A stretch of DNA of 42,745 bases from an uncultured Christensenellaceae bacterium (GTDB lineage: Bacteria > Bacillota > Clostridia > Christensenellales > CAG-314): NCBI GenBank assembly GCA_910586905.1, contig CAJUIV010000013.1, positions 1 through 42,745 on the forward strand, written 5' to 3'. The position numbers and the translations under genes were made by a program. Positions 41,113-42,745 of this stretch are shown here, in pieces (within the stretch, counting starts at the first letter, position 1; each line of letters starts with the position of its first letter). A model generated the notes under the pieces. That model was not told the origin of the DNA and did not search any database. It was given only the letters and a program-made list of their open reading frames with translations.

Positions 41113-42285
41113 CTTGACAGGAACGGGTTAGTATGTAATAATATACTGGAACTGGCAAGTAACCCAAGTACGGTATTTAACGTAACGGAGTTGCACTCAG
41201 ACCCCACGTATGATGTAACGGATAAATTTCCTGATTGGATGAAACGGCAAATAAAGCGTCAGGAAAAAATAAACAAGATACTGAGGTGGTATCAAGAACT
41301 GCATTGGGGCTGGAAGTTAGGAGTAGGTATAGCGTTACTGATAGGGGCAATCGGCTTTACGGTAGCAACTGGAGGCGGAGGCGCCGGAGTAATAAGCGTA
41401 CTGGTACAGACAGCGATAGGAGTAGGCGTAGGAATAGGGCTGTATACAGCAGGTTCTCTTCTAATGGGAACGTTCACGTGGGAAGGGTTAGCGGACGCAG
41501 CCTTGAACGCGTTTCTAATAACGTCGGCTACGGTATTTATATCTTCCGCAGTAAACTATATAAAATATCTATCTCGCGGAAAGCAGCTAAATACGGTAGG
41601 ACTGAAAGAATGTACCAATCAATGCTTTATAGCGGGAACGCTGGTACATTGCGAAGACGGTTTAAAGAAGATAGAGGATATAAAGGTAGGGGACAAAGTA
41701 CTTGCCTATAACGAAGAAACGGGAGAACAAGGCTATAAAAAGGTAATCAATTTATTCCGAAACGAGAGTAAAGATTGGGTAGGAGTAACGGTAAACGACA
41801 AGGAAATAGTATCTACTCCGGGACATAAGTACTATCTGCCTTTAACACGGCAATGGGTATCAGCCAAAGACTTGAAGACAGGCGATACGGTATTGCTAAG
41901 TAACGGACAGCATGCAAAGGTACAAGCAACACGTTCAATACACTACGACACACCTCAAACGACCTATAACTTCGAAGTAGAAGATTTCCATACTTACTAT
42001 GTTGAAACGGGCGTTTTGGTGCATAATAAAAAATGTAATATTGAAAAAGGAGAGTATTATATTAGACAAGAAGGTGTTGAAATTCGTGTTAAGCCTGGTG
42101 AGGGTCGAGGATATGTTTCGCATGATGAAGCTCATGCACATGTATTCGGCAAGGGTCCCAATACGACAGTAGGTCTTAATGGTATACCTATGAAAAATCA
42201 CAAGCCACTGTCAGGGAAACAACTTCAAGTAATTGAAGAAAATTGGGATTACATAGTTAAAATTATCAGGAAGGTGTGGCCATAA
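41113..42285 (+). CDS. Orphan RHS tip with HINT domain and a second toxin
   Basis: The frame is open from about 41000 and matches the main RHS protein from its LDRN-x-L-x-CNN block on. It has no ATG; the first possible start is TTG at 41191, so it may be silent. After the shared hydrophobic helices a HINT (intein-like) domain runs from Cys in CFIAGTLVHCEDG (codon at 41623) through TPGHKYYL to the terminal His-Asn (42022-42027). HINT domains cut off the toxin behind them. The released toxin would be 84 residues, with HDEAHAHVFGKG and KPLSGKQLQVIEENW, ending KVWP. This is a histidine-rich toxin type seen in polymorphic toxins; its activity is not known to me. Confidence 0.8.
   Translation, partial: LDRNGLVCNNILELASNPSTVFNVTELHSDPTYDVTDKFPDWMKRQIKRQEKINKILRWYQELHWGWKLGVGIALLIGAIGFTVATGGGGAGVISVLVQTAIGVGVGIGLYTAGSLLMGTFTWEGLADAALNAFLITSATVFISSAVNYIKYLSRGKQLNTVGLKECTNQCFIAGTLVHCEDGLKKIEDIKVGDKVLAYNEETGEQGYKKVINLFRNESKDWVGVTVNDKEIVSTPGHKYYLPLTRQWVSAKDLKTGDTVLLSNGQHAKVQATRSIHYDTPQTTYNFEVEDFHTYYVETGVLVHNKKCNIEKGEYYIRQEGVEIRVKPGEGRGYVSHDEAHAHVFGKGPNTTVGLNGIPMKNHKPLSGKQLQVIEENWDYIVKIIRKVWP
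41161..41366 (+). repeat. 206-bp exact repeat in the orphan tip, copy 2
   Basis: Exact copy of 39623-39828, offset 1538 bases. It gives recombination a target to replace the main toxin/immunity pair with the downstream pair. Confidence 0.9.
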
Positions 42286-42286
42286 T

Positions 42287-42652
42287 ATGACAATTCAAGA
42301 AATTATTGAAAAAACGTTACAAGATAAAAAATTCAGAAAACAGCTTGCTTTGTCATTTGGCAAAGACAACGAATTTAAAATCGAAAACTGCTCTTTGGAA
42401 GAACAAGTGTTTATAAAATTTCTGCGCAAATGCAGATGGGACAGAACAACAAATAGGATATTTAAAAATGTTGATCATATTATTGTCAATAAAGAAAATG
42501 TTACGGACAAAGTATTTAGACACCTAGTTAAATATGCAAAGAGAAGAAATGGAATTTGGCTTTGGGTGGGACTTACTCACGCTGATTTAAAAGAGCAACA
42601 ACACGCTTACTTGCGTTCATTACCTTTTCTGGATGAATCAGTATTTTATTGA
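42287..42652 (+). CDS. Probable immunity protein for the orphan-tip toxin
   Basis: The 121-residue product starts MTIQEIIEKTLQDKKFRKQL and ends LRSLPFLDESVFY, with an aromatic-rich IWLWVGLTHADLKEQQHAY segment. No family is recognised. It begins one base after the toxin stop, with only a weak ribosome site, so it depends on coupling with the toxin frame. If the orphan tip is silent, this gene may be too, unless a promoter lies inside the tip. Assignment rests on position and size. Confidence 0.55.
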   Translation: MTIQEIIEKTLQDKKFRKQLALSFGKDNEFKIENCSLEEQVFIKFLRKCRWDRTTNRIFKNVDHIIVNKENVTDKVFRHLVKYAKRRNGIWLWVGLTHADLKEQQHAYLRSLPFLDESVFY

Positions 42653-42691
42653 TTTTATAATAACTAAATATTGTCATTGAGATTGGTGGCA

Positions 42692-42745
42692 AATAAAAAT
42701 CCACCAGCCTAGCTGGTGGTTTTTCATTAGAGGGTAAAACCCTCC
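42692..42745. repeat. Right copy of 54-bp terminal inverted repeat
   Basis: Exact inverted copy of bases 1-54. It lies about 40 bases after the last immunity gene, and its CCACCAG/CTGGTGG hairpin with a T run could end that transcript. Confidence 0.85.

Noticed and set aside
1..42745. Complete transposon bounded by the 54-bp inverted repeats
   Set aside because: The interior is mostly core genes (leuS, trpS, rpsF, ksgA) and there is no transposase; a repeat-limited contig explains it better.

Overview
This window looks like one contig from an uncultured, probably gut-dwelling, Gram-positive Clostridia member. The evidence is the rpsF-ssb-rpsR order, tilS next to hpt, a DUF5685 gene beside a J-domain gene, lipoproteins instead of outer-membrane proteins, AGGAGG-type ribosome sites and TTGACA-N17-TATAAT promoters. 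The family cannot be fixed by eye. The first and last 54 bases are exact inverted copies of each other, so the contig probably ends in a dispersed palindromic repeat at both sides.

Layout. 98-1228: a THUMP-domain RNA methyltransferase. 1487-4192 (minus strand): the TldD/TldE protease pair. 4268-4789: a gene-free stretch with three tandem copies of a palindromic repeat that also lies inverted at 1271-1340. 4790-9297: GH3 glycosidase, aldose 1-epimerase, a small membrane protein and uracil-DNA glycosylase. 9353-10144: an alpha/beta hydrolase. 10356-11328: rpsF-ssb-rpsR. 11460-15353: iron-type alcohol dehydrogenase, ksgA, tilS and hpt. 15426-16773: a small membrane protein (minus) and an M14 carboxypeptidase. 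17025-17466: a probably frameshifted membrane-protein gene. 17670-24641: an export-like operon in which a YwaF-like membrane domain is fused to an ABC ATPase, followed by a permease, an anchored extracellular protein and an 810-residue lipoprotein. 24873-28216: leuS and cysK. 28753-29184: a small lipoprotein. 29534-32665: trpS, DUF5685, a J-like protein and a membrane protein.

32700-33420 is a scrambled initiator-tRNA locus. It has one full tRNA-fMet carrying an extra base in its T arm, several fragments of the same tRNA, and short GCGAAGC-containing sequences sitting inside the tRNA sequence at different positions.

34072-42652 is an accessory toxin region. It holds a collagen-like tail-fibre-type protein, a holin-like protein and a 1644-residue RHS protein with a C-terminal toxin and probable immunity gene. 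After it comes a second RHS tip without an ATG start, carrying a HINT domain, a different toxin and its own probable immunity gene. The two tips share 206 identical bases, consistent with a silent cassette that can recombine into the main gene. A holin-like gene directly upstream of a giant toxin with no signal peptide suggests holin-assisted release, as for TcdE in Clostridioides difficile; this is inference.
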